Shown piece after piece: positions 20,060-29,959 of a DNA stretch of 64,000 nucleotides. The number at the start of each line of letters is the position of its first letter. Positions within the stretch are counted from its first letter, which is position 1. The stretch is from Dendrocalamus latiflorus (lineage: Eukaryota > Streptophyta > Magnoliopsida > Poales > Poaceae): assembly GCA_017311315.1 (NCBI GenBank), contig CM029660.1, positions 15,604,930-15,668,929 of the forward strand, written 5' to 3'. The translations under genes and the position numbers were made by a program. The notes below the pieces were generated by a model. The model saw only the letters and a program-made list of their open reading frames with translations. It did not search any database and was not told the origin of the DNA.

Positions 20060-21640
20060 CTACGACTGCTCCAAGGGGGCCCCTGATAAGGAGCCTCCGG
20101 TGATGACGCTGATGGTGCGGTGCCGCACGCCTTCTTGGGCGGAGGCTCGCAGGAGGTCACCTCTTGGCTGCCGCTCCTGGACTTCTGCCAGGGGCCTGGG
20201 AGGTGAGACCCGAGCGTCGGCCACCACCCGTCGCAGCTCCGTGACCGCGGTGCATGCCTTTGTATAGTGATCACCATAACCATGCACCTCGCACCACTTG
20301 CCGCAATCCCGAAGCTCTTGCTCCGCACGGGGCCGCTCGCCATGATCGGGTCCGTCTTCACATCTCCGGCCTTCTTTCCACGACATGGGGGCAGGCTCCC
20401 GAAGGGCGTTCCCAATGCCGAGGGCCTGCCGAGCCTTTTGTGGTCTGCGCCGGTGACGTCGGGGCATGCGCGTGTTGCCTGACGAGCCTTCCAGCGCCCC
20501 GGGGCTGTCGCTTCCGGGAGTGTCTTCCCGGGGTTGTCGACTCCAGCCCTGCCTTGAGGGATTATCACCCACCGCCCCCTTGTATGGCGAGCGCTTCGCG
20601 TGGGCGAGGTCGGGGGTGGGGGCGTTGCGTCTCCGCGCGTCTTCCTCGACCCGCGCATACCCTTCCATTTTGTCGAAGAGCTTGGCGATTGTCTTGATAG
20701 GCTTGCGCGCGTGGTATTCGGCCAGGGGGGCCGGGTGGAGGCCCTGCATGGCCGCGTTGATGACGGTTGACTCGTTAACGTCCTTGACTTGGCATCGCAC
20801 CTTCGCGAAGCGCTTGAAATAGTCTCGGAGGGCTTCCGAAGGCTTCTGCCTTACGACGAAGAGCTGGTTCGCGTCGACTTGCTCAGCATAGTTCCCTTGA
20901 AAGTTGTTGTGAAGGCAGTCGTGGATCTGCTCCCATGCGTAGATGGAGTTGGGCTCTATGGTAAAAAACCAGGAAAGCGTCACTCCTTGCAACGCGAGGG
21001 GGAGGCCCTTCGCCTTTGTGGTGTCATCTCCGCCCGCGGCTTCGATCGCGGTTTCGTACACGCGCACGAACTCGCGGGGGTCCGTGTCGCCTTTGTACGG
21101 CTCGATGACGCTGGGGAACTTGAAGTCTTCGGGCCACGCCGCCTGCTGCAGACCTGCCGAAAGCGGGGACTCCGGATCGACGCGCCACAGCGGCACACGG
21201 CTGGATGTGGGGGCGTCTCGGCTGTCCGCCCTTTCCGGCGTGGGCTCTGGCGCGACCACTGGCGCGGCCTACTGGCTCCGAGCCTCTTGTATGTCGCGAA
21301 CAACCTCACGAAGATCCCCTAGCTCCTGCTGGAACGCCCTGAGGGCCGCCAGCAGGGTGGCGGGGTTGGTCGTCGCAGCGCCGGTGACAGGGTTGATCGT
21401 CGCGGCACCGATGGCGGGGTCGGTCGTCGCAGCGCCGGTGACGGGCTGGCCGTCGCAGCGCCGGTGGCGGGGTTGGTCGTCGCAGCGCGAGCGTCGACGT
21501 CCTCGACCACCGCACCTGCGTCGTCATCCGCGCCTGCAGCAGCCGATGCCGAAGCTCCAGTGCCCATGCGACGCTCCGACCCAGCCGCCTTGTTTCCCTT
21601 CGCCGCCGTCGACGAAGCTTTTTTCGGTGCCATCCTTCTT
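20060..21640 (-). pseudogene. Tat gag
   Basis: A 399-codon open part (21259-20060) has the retrotransposon gag core (FPSVIEPYKGDTDPREFV, LQGVTLSWF, NNFQGNY, KPSEALRDYFKRF) and a degenerate cysteine knuckle (KWCEVHGYGDHYTKAC). Immediately upstream an in-frame TAG (21269-21271) separates it from a helical segment. The likely true start near 21633 (MAPKKASS) lies in another frame, with a 30-36-bp repeat region (21350-21490) between them that has shifted the frame. Gag forms the particle. Confidence 0.85.
21350..21490. repeat. Short tandem repeats in the gag leader
   Basis: The unit GTCGTCGCAGCGCCGGTGAC and variants recur with a 30-36-bp spacing about four times. Copy-number change here explains the frame mismatch between the probable gag start and the gag body. 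Confidence 0.7.
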
Positions 21641-21674
21641 CGGACTTCAGGCTTGCTCCCACCCCCCCCCCCCC

Positions 21675-21690
21675 CCCGGACGGCGCCAAC
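21675..21690 (-). other. PBS of the Tat element
   Basis: On the minus strand the sequence after the LTR is GTTGGCGCCGTCCGG, then a G run. TGGCGCCGT matches the tRNA-Asp-type PBS common in grass gypsy elements. A C run of 17 bases (plus strand) follows and could be unstable. Confidence 0.75.
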
Positions 21691-21937
21691 TGTTGTGGCT
21701 ACAGACCAAACAGAGAGAGATGGTAGTGGAGAGTCGGGAGTAAATGATAGTAATGGCTTAGCCCCCTTCCCATGGCCTGTGTTCCATACATATATACATG
21801 GGGAGTGCTTTTACAATTATACCCTTACATCTGAGTATCCCCTTCAGGGGCGTTTATGTCATTACATATGGCCTATTCTGGGCCTTATAACCCTCTACCA
21901 GGCCTGCTGGGATCAGGTGGGGGCCACCCCTACAACA
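21691..21937 (-). repeat. 5' LTR of the Tat element
   Basis: 247 bp, one difference from the 3' LTR. A TATATA stretch at 21788-21795, read on the minus strand, is the likely TATA box. Confidence 0.92.
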
Positions 21938-21942
21938 GATAT

Positions 21943-22265
21943 CACTCCAGGAGTACTTATGAGCCCAGGAATCTCTGGCAGATCTCTGTCAAGTTCATCA
22001 TTAAATGGAAACGGAGATGCCTTAGGATCGGAGTCACGAGTCATTGGTCCAGGTGATACATAAGTCCCATCTGCTGGTGGTATTTCAGTAGCACCAGTTC
22101 CTCCACGTCCGGACTGTGGAGCTCCACCAGGAGTTTTGAAAGGAGTATCATCATCTCTTATTGGAGATGGAATATCTTGTGGGGAGAATCGGGGGAACTC
22201 AGGAGCCATATCTTCGTATTGTGCTGCATCTGCATTTCCTGGAGGCTTTGAGGTGAGCTAACATT
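21943..22265 (-). pseudogene. RAD21/REC8-like kleisin, split exon (right part)
   Basis: The minus-strand frame reads KPPGNADAAQYEDMAPEFPR to ELDRDLPEIPGLISTPG and runs straight through the Tat target site into the exon piece at 2346, giving a continuous reading frame across the insertion once the GATAT duplication is counted once. A linker rich in Pro, Asp and Glu is typical of the disordered middle part of kleisins. An in-frame TAG at about 22259-22261 (or an exon edge) ends it upstream. Three short repeats of GCATTTCCTGGAG (22226-22341) lie there. Confidence 0.5.
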
Positions 22266-22682
22266 CGGGTCGTGCATTTGCATTTCCTGGAGACTTTTGG
22301 GCAGGCAATTCAGACGGTGCATCTGCATTTCCTGGAGAGTTTGGGGGGTCCGCCGGCAAGGAAGGTGGGGAGCGGGGTGGAAAGGGAGAGGGAGGAGACA
22401 CGATTAGGGGCCCCTAGGGGGGTCCGCCGGCGACAGAGCTCGAGCGACCGCCCGAGTATGCCCGAAGAGCGGGTCCGCCCCTGTTTTCAGCTCCTATTTA
22501 AGATACAGAGAATAGTTAACCATTTGAAATTTAAGCACATTACAACATGATTCAATGAAATTGCAATGTATTTTATAAGTACTCCACCTGTAGCCCTTCT
22601 TGAATATCTTGAAGACAAGTCTAGAAGCTAGAAGGCTCCCCCTTTTCATCATCTGTAAGATACAAAATGTAAATAATAATGA
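22266..22682. other. Noncoding flank between the kleisin fragment and a copia LTR
   Basis: The first part repeats a coding-like GGAAATGC motif of the kleisin exon (minus strand). The sequence GGGGGGTCCGCCGGC occurs twice (about 22344 and 22417). From 22500 it is AT-rich. No further exon can be supported. Confidence 0.45.
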
Positions 22683-24573
22683 TGTAGAATCAAATACTGC
22701 AATCAAAGAGAGGTGAATGATTGCCTCCGCTTTTTGGAATCTCCTTGTGGCCGGTGAAGGTTTCGCCCGCTCCTTGCTCAACTGCCCAATCGATCGCTCA
22801 ATGTTCGATCGCTCGCTCAGCTTCGATCTTCGACCGATATGTACGTACTCGAAATCTTCAACACCAGAAGTCGAACCTCTCGAATACCTTTACACATCAT
22901 CGTAAGCTTCAATCCACCTGCAATCACCAACACTCTTCGAGCAAATCACGAACTAGATTGATTCGAGATGATCTTTATTTCTAGATTTTTGTGGATTTAC
23001 AACGTGTCCTCACAAGCACCCCTAAAAGCCCTAGCTAGAGACTAAACCCTCTTCTCAAGTCTCTCCACAAAAAAATTTCCAAATCCTTGCGTCAACCCTT
23101 AGTCTCTCCCTACTTTTATAGGCTAACGCCCCAAACGTATCCTCATCAAATACGGACATGAAAACCTATCTCTTCCGAAACTCAAGGGACCTGAAACCCT
23201 TCAAAACACGGGTTTTCCAATATCTCTAAATCAAACTCTATCCGTTATGACAATCAAGGGACCCGAAATAATTCGAAACACGAGTTTTCCAATATCTCTA
23301 AATCTTTCAAGTTACGGACTCTTTCCATAACTTTTCCAATCTCATCACGTGACGAAGCCTCCAGGACTGCACCTCCTGTAGCTTCTCCACGCATCGTCCA
23401 CTTTGATCTCCTTGTGCTCAAACGTGAGCCCAACCACCTCGTGACATCCTCCACTACCTGGACCTCAGATTTCCCCGCCCTAGTCCCAGTCCTCCTCATC
23501 ACCGACCATGATCGTCTCCACGTCTAATTGCACATGCAAAGACCAAAGAACATTTCCTCAACACAAGTTCTTCCCAACTTAACCGATATTAGTCTACACA
23601 CGCATATCACACCCTAGTTCATCCATCAACACCAACCAAGTCAGCCACAACCACAATTTCCACGCTTTTCCATAAACTAATCTCAAACCATTCATTATGA
23701 CTGATATGACCGCCATGCACAGGTTGGTCAGACCGCTGGCTCAATGAATACTCGAAAACCACAGGTACTCGGGAATTATAACTACTCAGAACACTCGAAA
23801 ATCACAAACATCGTAGCAGTTGAAGCCTATGACTACCGACTATCAATCAGTCACAGAACCATCGACCATCGGCTACTGAGTACCGACCTGGTACTGTAGC
23901 AACAACCACTGAGTACCGACCTAAAACTGTAGCAATGACTACCGACCGATTACTGTAACTACCGATCGGTCCACTGAAGCTCACGACCAATTCACTTTAG
24001 CTCCAACCATCCTGGTCGAAGCCTGCCGACTACCGACCATAGTCCATTGTATCTTACGACCAGTTCAATATGCCATACCACCAATTCCTTACGATCGGTT
24101 CCTCTTAGCTTACGACTATCGACCGGTTCACTATAGCTACGACCGGTTCACTGTTGCTACGACTGGTTTATTGCAGCTATGACCGATTTATCTGGAGTCT
24201 CTAATTCCAGGGTCTTCGACCTCTATGTCTGCTCTTCGACTCTTGGGTCTTCGACTCCTCTAAAAACTCCAGATCGAGGTCATTCCGTCGTGATCGAAAT
24301 GTCGTGGTCATTCTTTGTCGAAATATTGTAGTCAAAATGACATGGTCGAAATATCATGGTTAATTCGTCGTGGTTGATTTGCCATGGTCGATCCGTTGTG
24401 GTTGACCTGCCGATCAGATCATCCATTACAAAGTCGTTCAGACTACCGTTCATGGTCGAAGCCTGTCAATCGCCAACCGTGGTCGACCGAAACTTTCACA
24501 ATACAAATTTCAATTCAACCCAAAAATCAATTATTCATCATCACTGTATTCACAACCTCCACCTGGTCTAACA
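22683..24573 (-). repeat. 3' LTR of the truncated copia element
   Basis: On the minus strand it starts TGTTAGACC right after the purine tract CATCAAGTGGGAGAT (24588-24574) and is taken to end at GATTCTACA (22683). The left edge is inferred from the CA end and the C-rich sequence before it; the partner LTR is absent, so it cannot be confirmed. From 23700 to 24480 it contains many degenerate short repeats of ACTACCGACCG and CGTGGTCGAAA types. Confidence 0.6.
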
Positions 24574-25689
24574 ATCTCCCACTTGATGAATACATTGACA
24601 ATACCTCAAAATCTCTCAAATGAGTTGAGTTTTGAAAGTAAAGTAAAATTTATGAAAAGAAAGTTTCAAAGCTGCAGAGCAAAGAATTTTGACAAAACAC
24701 AGTAGCAAGCACTCGGCAAAAACTCATAAAACTCCTCCACAACACAAGAGAGGCAATTTTAGCAAATTTCTCTGATTTCTCCCATTTTCTCCCCACTCTC
24801 TCCAATTACTTCTCCTGTGGCAATATAATCATCAAGAACTCCAGAGGGAAACTTCTAATAACGAGCAATGACAGTAAACATCCAGAAGGTATGTAGATTA
24901 TCCAAGTCACTTTTATATTTAATTAATAGATTAACCAAGCCATCTTTTGAGTAGAGCTCCTTAGATCATATAAAGTCGTATATCATATAGCACAGTCAAA
25001 ACTAGCCTTTAGCACGATTAAGCAAATTATATTAATGACAGACATCTCAACAATGATCAAACCAATTAAAAAGAGTACAATGAGATATCACACTGAAAAA
25101 TGAAAGCCTAAAAGTGAAGCAAACTTTAAATCTAGACAAGCTAGCAGTCTTATATAGCAACCTATTGCTCCACACTCAATTTTTAAGCATATTACATGCT
25201 TGTAGCATACTTCTTTTCATGATGGCATACTTCTTGTAGCTTACCATACTTCTTTTCATTTATTCTCTTATTGTGCTTTTTTTTTGTTTAACCATGGTAT
25301 GCTTGAAGCATACATCTTTTCAACTTCCTCTTTCTTATCATTTTTTTATAACATGCCAACTTGAGTGAACATAAAAAGACAGCAATATGAAACATATGAG
25401 TCTCATAGCTAAGATTTAAAGTAAGACTCACAATCAAGCTAATCTTTTTAGATGAACATCATAAAGTACTATCTATAATCAATGTAGTCAAAATATTCCG
25501 CTATGTTATATTTTAGTTCAAGTATAGCAAAATAATTTTAACTAGTCATAATCAAAACTACACACATATGACTAAATATGATAAAGACAACTCTACTACT
25601 CATTTGATTTTAATGACTTAGACTTGATGTATTACTTGACAAGTATAATAAATAAAGCTTTTGAAACTTTTTACAACAACAAGCTTCCT
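24574..25689 (-). other. 3' untranslated region of the truncated copia element
   Basis: AT-rich sequence between pol and the polypurine tract. CATACTTCTTTTCAT-like motifs repeat at 25200-25320. No coding frame is supported. It is longer than usual for a copia element and may hold an unrecognised insertion. Confidence 0.45.
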
Positions 25690-25904
25690 CTCAGAACAAT
25701 CATATAGGATGCAACACACCCAACTCACTTCGAAAATGAGTAAAATGAGAAGAATCAAGCAGTTTTGTGAAAATATCAACAACTTGAGGCTATGAATCAA
25801 GGAAATTCAAGACAACATCTCCCTTTTCCACATGGTCTCTAAAAAAATGATAGCGAATATCAATGTATTTGGTTCTTGAATGTTGCATAGGATTCTTAGC
25901 AATA
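25690..25904 (-). pseudogene. Copia RNase H tail
   Basis: The minus-strand frame reads NPMQHSRTKYIDIRYHFF and VDIFTKLLD, the standard C-terminal copia pol motifs, with an in-frame stop between them. It is separated from the rest of RNase H by the hAT MITE. Confidence 0.85.
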
Positions 25905-25912
25905 CTAATAGC

Positions 25913-26387
25913 CAAGGTTGTCAGAATCTCGATTCTGTCATACGATTCTAAGATTTTATGATCCAAGATTGACTAGACCGATATGATTTTATGGTAGAAT
26001 CATAATGTTCTTACGATTCTACCCAAACTTTTGTAGGATCATGATCAAAATTTTCATACAATCCTTCTCGATTCTGTCTACTCTATTATTTTATTATAAA
26101 TAATTACTTGTATACTTCCTTTTAATTAAAAATTTTAACTTTATCTCTTTATGTTCACTATAATGATCATAAAATAACATATGATCTTACCTTTACTTTA
26201 CAATTTGTAAAGAAAAGGTCAAAAGACATAATTTTAAAAATACAATAGTGTTATAATACACTATAGGTTTTTTAAAATATTTCTTCGGTAGAATTAGGTA
26301 AGATCTTACATTCTACATCAATCCCACATTTGCGATCCTACCAAAGAACCTCCGATCCGATTCAGGATCATGATTCTGACAACCTTG
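25913..26387. mobile_element. hAT-type MITE in the copia RNase H
   Basis: Terminal inverted repeats CAAGGTTGTCAGAATC at both ends, 475 bp, no coding capacity. Flanks are CTAATAGC (25905-25912) and CTAATAGT (26388-26395), an 8-bp duplication with one C/T difference, as expected for hAT. Removing the element and one duplication restores the RNase H reading order. Confidence 0.9.
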
Positions 26388-26395
26388 CTAATAGT

Positions 26396-27094
26396 ACTAG
26401 TGTTATCACAGAAAAATGGAACACTATCCAATTCTAAGCCAAAATCCTTAAGTGTAGCTGTTATCCAAAGCAATTGTGAACAACAAGAAGCAGCAGCTAC
26501 ATATTCAGTCTCAGTAGTGGAAAGTGCAACAAACAACTGTTTCCTAGAAGCTCATGAAATAAGAGAAGTGCCTAAAAAGTGACATATACCAGAATTACTC
26601 TTCCTATCAATTCTACAACACCCAAAATCCACATCTGAATAAGCCCTAAGGGTAAGGCATGAGGAGGAAGAGTACCATAAGCCAAATTCTAAAGTTGATT
26701 GAAGATACCTGAAAATTCGATTTACCACTTGACGATGTGACGCAAGCAGGTAAGCCTGAAAACGAGCACACAAACACACAGCAAAGTGTATATCTGACCT
26801 CAAAGCAGTGATATACAAAAGTGAGCCAATTATTCTTCCGTATTCCTTTTGATCAATAGGCTCTCCATCTTCGTTAGGATCCAACACAACAGTAGACCCT
26901 ATATGTGTGGAGATTGGTTTGACTGTCCCTATGTCGAAGCGATGAAGTAGATCCTTAGTGTACTTAGTTTGATGAACAAAAGTACCCAACTTTGATTACT
27001 TGATTTGAAAGCCTAGGAAGAACGTGAGTTCTCCCATCATACTCATATCAAATTCCTTGCTCATTATATCTGAAAACTTGGAAACAAGAGCATG
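26396..27094 (-). pseudogene. Copia RT C-terminal part and RNase H
   Basis: The minus strand reads SKFSDIMSKEFDMSMMGELT (RT thumb region), TKYTKDLLHRFD, RSDIHFAVCLCARFQ and ALSTTETEYVAAASC with LDSVPFFCDN (RNase H). Stops at about 26996 and elsewhere break the frame. Confidence 0.85.
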
Positions 27095-27254
27095 AGATAA
27101 CAAGTTCCGTCTGTGATAGTTCATTCTATACCTTAAATTTTTTTTCTGTTTTTTGGCTGTCTTAAGAAATAATACTACCCATGCCCTTTGAAAATAAGCA
27201 AATATAGAGGCAAACACAACAACACATTCCATTACAAGATAGCAAGATAACAAG

Positions 27255-27770
27255 TTGAGGAACAAGTTGGATGCATCGGATGGCGGTAGCGCCACCTTTG
27301 TGGCACGACGGTGAGACTGAACAAGACACACTTATGACACTTATGACAAGAGTGTTGTGTAGTCTACCGTGGTGCCACAACGGAGGCACTAGCTCACGGC
27401 AGTAGTCGGCATCATCGAGGAACAAGCTGGATACATCGGATGGCGGTAGCTCCACCTTTGTGGCACGACAGTGAGACTGGACAATACACACTTACGACAC
27501 TTATGACAAGAGTGTGTTGTGCAGTCAACTGTGGTGTCACACTACCGTGGTGCCACAACGAAGGCGCTAGCACACGGCGGTAGTCGGCGTCGTCGAGAAA
27601 CAAGCTAGATGCATCGGATGGCGGCAGTACCACCTTTGTGGCACAACGATGAGGCTGCACAAGACACTTACGACACTTATGACAAGTGTGTGTTATGCAG
27701 TCAACCGTGGTGTCACAACGGAGGTGCTAGCTCACGGTGGTAGTCGGCATCGTCGAGGAGAGGATACAGG
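27255..27770. repeat. Three tandem repeats of about 165-175 bp in the CACTA element
   Basis: Units starting near 27255, 27417 and 27594 share GATGGCGGTAG, CACCTTTGTGGCAC, CTTATGACAAG and TAGTCGGC in the same order. The third unit begins a fourth partial copy near 27750. ORFs running through it on the minus strand simply follow the repeat. Confidence 0.85.
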
Positions 27771-28114
27771 AAGCTAGCTAGTGAATGAACTCACGTGTGA
27801 CTGCCGTTTAAGGTAGATGGGGAGTAATTAATAAGAGCCGAGCGGTGGGAGGAACCAGTGCTTGCCATTCGGTGTGGAGAGAATGGATGGGTGAGATCGA
27901 AATCCTGGGGTATACACCACGGATCGATGATGTGTCATTATCAGAGATGGTTTGTTATACAAACCGTCTGTGATAATGCACATATTAGAGATGGTTTGGT
28001 ATACGAACCATCTGTGATAATGCACATATCAGAGACGGTTTGGTGTATGAACTGTCTGTGATATTAATATCAGAGACGGTTTGGCATACGAACCGTCTGT
28101 GATAATGCTTAAAT

Positions 28115-28666
28115 ATGCGCGCCCTAATCAGCTCTTTTAAATTGTCCTCTCACTCATCTTCTTCACCAGATTTCTCAATAATGACATCTAATATTCTTCT
28201 GATCTCCTTCCTCTCATCTATCCATCATGAGTTGTTCAGCTGCAACCTTACACAAGCAGCCAGCAATTTACGCCTGGAGAAACTCCTCTGCTCACGCCCT
28301 ACTCTCCTTCCTCAACTCTCTTCCATCCATCAACTGAACCTCATCATCCGTCGTCAACGAAAGTGTCTCGTTGCCTCTCACGAAAGGGAAACCGCCCTCA
28401 TCCTCGTTCTTCTCTGCAATGTGCACAAAGCGGAGGAAGCTCTTCCGGCAGTGGAGAGACACATGGATAACCTTATCAATCAAGTAGAATCGGTCGATTC
28501 TGAGGAATCTTATCATGGCATCCTCTTTGAGATTACGGGTCATGCTAATGATTTGCCCAGTCTAGAGGAGGAAGTAGAGAGGGCAAGGACAATCTTCACG
28601 GCATTCAAGAACTTAGCGGCTGATCCTCCAACTCTAAAAGTCGAAGAAGAAGTATATGAAGCCTAG
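28115..28666 (+). CDS. Unknown ORF within the CACTA element
   Basis: A 183-codon open frame lies between the left and right subterminal palindromes. It has a Ser-rich N-terminal part and a Glu-rich C-terminal half (about residues 115-180) that looks helical. No domain is recognised. A transposon-captured gene piece or a chance frame are both possible; a splice form is not ruled out. Confidence 0.3.
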   Translation: MRALISSFKLSSHSSSSPDFSIMTSNILLISFLSSIHHELFSCNLTQAASNLRLEKLLCSRPTLLPQLSSIHQLNLIIRRQRKCLVASHERETALILVLLCNVHKAEEALPAVERHMDNLINQVESVDSEESYHGILFEITGHANDLPSLEEEVERARTIFTAFKNLAADPPTLKVEEEVYEA

Positions 28667-29088
28667 AAGACTAAGATCTGGGAATTTATTTTTTTCGGAT
28701 TTTTGTAATAAATTTGCCTTGAATTTGACTCTCGTCTCAGTAGCTTCTGTAGTTCATACGACAAAGGACAAAACACAGACGGTTTTTTATATGAACCATC
28801 TGTGATGTCCACAACTTTCACAGACAGTTATTAACATGAACCGTCTGTGATGTCACAATTATCATAAACGGTTCATGTTAAGAACCGTCTGTGAAAGTTC
28901 ACAGACGGTTATTAAAATGAACCGTCTGCGATGTCTAAATTATCACATACGGTTTGTGTTAATCCGTTTGTGAAAATATCACAGACGGTTGCTAATATAA
29001 ACCATCTATGATAGTTTAAGCACAGACGGTTCCGGATGAACCGTCTGTGATGTAGCCATCCAGTATAGCCTCTTTTGTAGTAGTGAGA

Positions 29089-29712
29089 AGAACCACTAAA
29101 GATCATATCATCCATATAAATCTGAACAAGTAAAAGATCATTGCCATACTTGAGAGTAAACAATGTTTTATCTATTTTGCATATTTGAAAGTTATTTTTT
29201 AGCAAATATGATTTAAGTCTATCATACCATGCTCTAGGTGCTTGTTTTAGACCATATAAAACTTTGGACAATTTGTAAACATGATTAGAAAACTTCAGAT
29301 TCGCAAAACCAGGTGGTTGTCTAACATAAACTTCCTCCTCAATATAGCTATTATGAAAAGTAGTTTTCACATCCATTTGGCATAGTCTAAAACCCTTTGA
29401 TGCAGCAAATGCTAGCAGAGTTCTAATGGCTTCTAATCGAGCAATAGGTACAAAAGTTTCACCAAAGTCAAGACTTTCTACCTGGGTAAATCCTTGAGCC
29501 ACAAGTCTAGCCTTATTTTGAACAACAACACCGTCCTCACTTTGTTTATTCTTAAAAACCAATTTAGCTCCAATAACATTATGACCATGGGGAGGTGAAA
29601 CTAAAGTCCAGACTTTATTACGCTCAAAGTTTTCTAATTCCTCATGCATGGCATTAATCCAAGACTCATCAGATAAAACATGAATTACATCTTGGGGTTC
29701 AAAAGAGGAGAC
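29089..29712 (-). pseudogene. Copia RT N-terminal part
   Basis: The frame reads MHEELENFERNKVWTLV, NKARLVAQGFTQVESLDF, YKLSKVLYGLKQAPRAWY and the catalytic region YMDDMIF, interrupted right after GSSH by the CACTA insertion. The upstream limit is the Tat LTR at 29713. Confidence 0.88.
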
Positions 29713-29959
29713 TGTTGTGGTTACAGACCAAACAGAGAGAAAGTGGTATGGTAGTGGAGAGTTAGGTTAGCAATGCTTGGGTCCCTCCCCCTGGCCTGGA
29801 TGGCCTTATATATATTCACATGGGGAGTATTTTACAATTGTGTCCTTACACCCAAGTATCCCTCTCAAGGGCACTTCTGTCATTATACATGTCCCATTTC
29901 GGGCTTTACAACCTTCTAATCAGGCCGGCTGGGCTTAGGTGGGGGCCACCTCTATAACA
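29713..29959 (-). repeat. Tat-family LTR, second copy
   Basis: 247 bp, TGTTGTGG to CTATAACA, aligned end to end with the LTR at 2347 but clearly diverged. The inner edge GGAGCCTCTCATGGT is conserved, so it is a 3' LTR in minus orientation. No partner LTR or target duplication is found in the window. Confidence 0.85.

Larger units (their letters stand above)
2347..21937 (-). mobile_element. Full-length Ty3/gypsy Tat-lineage retrotransposon
   Basis: The element is bounded by two 247-bp LTRs (2347-2593, 21691-21937) and by the perfect 5-bp duplication GATAT (2342-2346, 21938-21942). The order on the minus strand is 5' LTR, PBS, gag, protease, RT, RNase H, archaeal-type second RNase H, integrase, a 53-bp tandem array, a region with an ORF on the opposite strand, 3' LTR. 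The second RNase H and the antisense ORF downstream of pol are hallmarks of the Tat lineage (for example maize Grande, rice RIRE2). About 11.2 kb is a nested copia element. The LTRs differ at one position (C/T, 12th base), so insertion was recent, yet the coding region carries at least three in-frame stops, several frameshifts and an RT deletion. It is therefore non-autonomous. Confidence 0.92.
27098..29085. mobile_element. CACTA element inserted in copia RT
   Basis: The right end is TCTTTTGTAGTAGTG, the complement of CACTACTACAAAAGA. Flanks give the 3-bp duplication AGA (27095-27097, 29086-29088), and rejoining the flanks restores the RT frame just after the YMDD motif. The left terminal repeat has been lost; the element there begins TAACAAGTTCCGTCTGTG. 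Subterminal palindromes of the ACAGACGG / CCGTCTGT type lie at 27935-28110 and 28770-29050. No transposase is present, so it depends on another copy. Confidence 0.85.
22683..29712 (-). mobile_element. 3' half of a Ty1/copia element
   Basis: On the minus strand: RT, RNase H, 3' untranslated region, polypurine tract and 3' LTR. The 5' LTR, gag, protease and integrase are missing, because the RT frame stops at the border with the Tat LTR at 29713. A CACTA element (27098-29085) and a hAT MITE (25913-26387) lie inside pol. In-frame stops show long decay. A related insertion history is the simplest reading: copia first, then CACTA and MITE, then loss of its 5' half at the Tat junction. Confidence 0.8.

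Noticed and set aside
17115..21743. Plus-strand ORFs over the Tat gag-pol region
   Set aside because: Shadows of the minus-strand gag and pol frames in GC-rich DNA.
27162..27660. Minus-strand ORFs with repeated HKGGATAI-like stretches
   Set aside because: They follow the tandem repeat in the CACTA element and have no domain.
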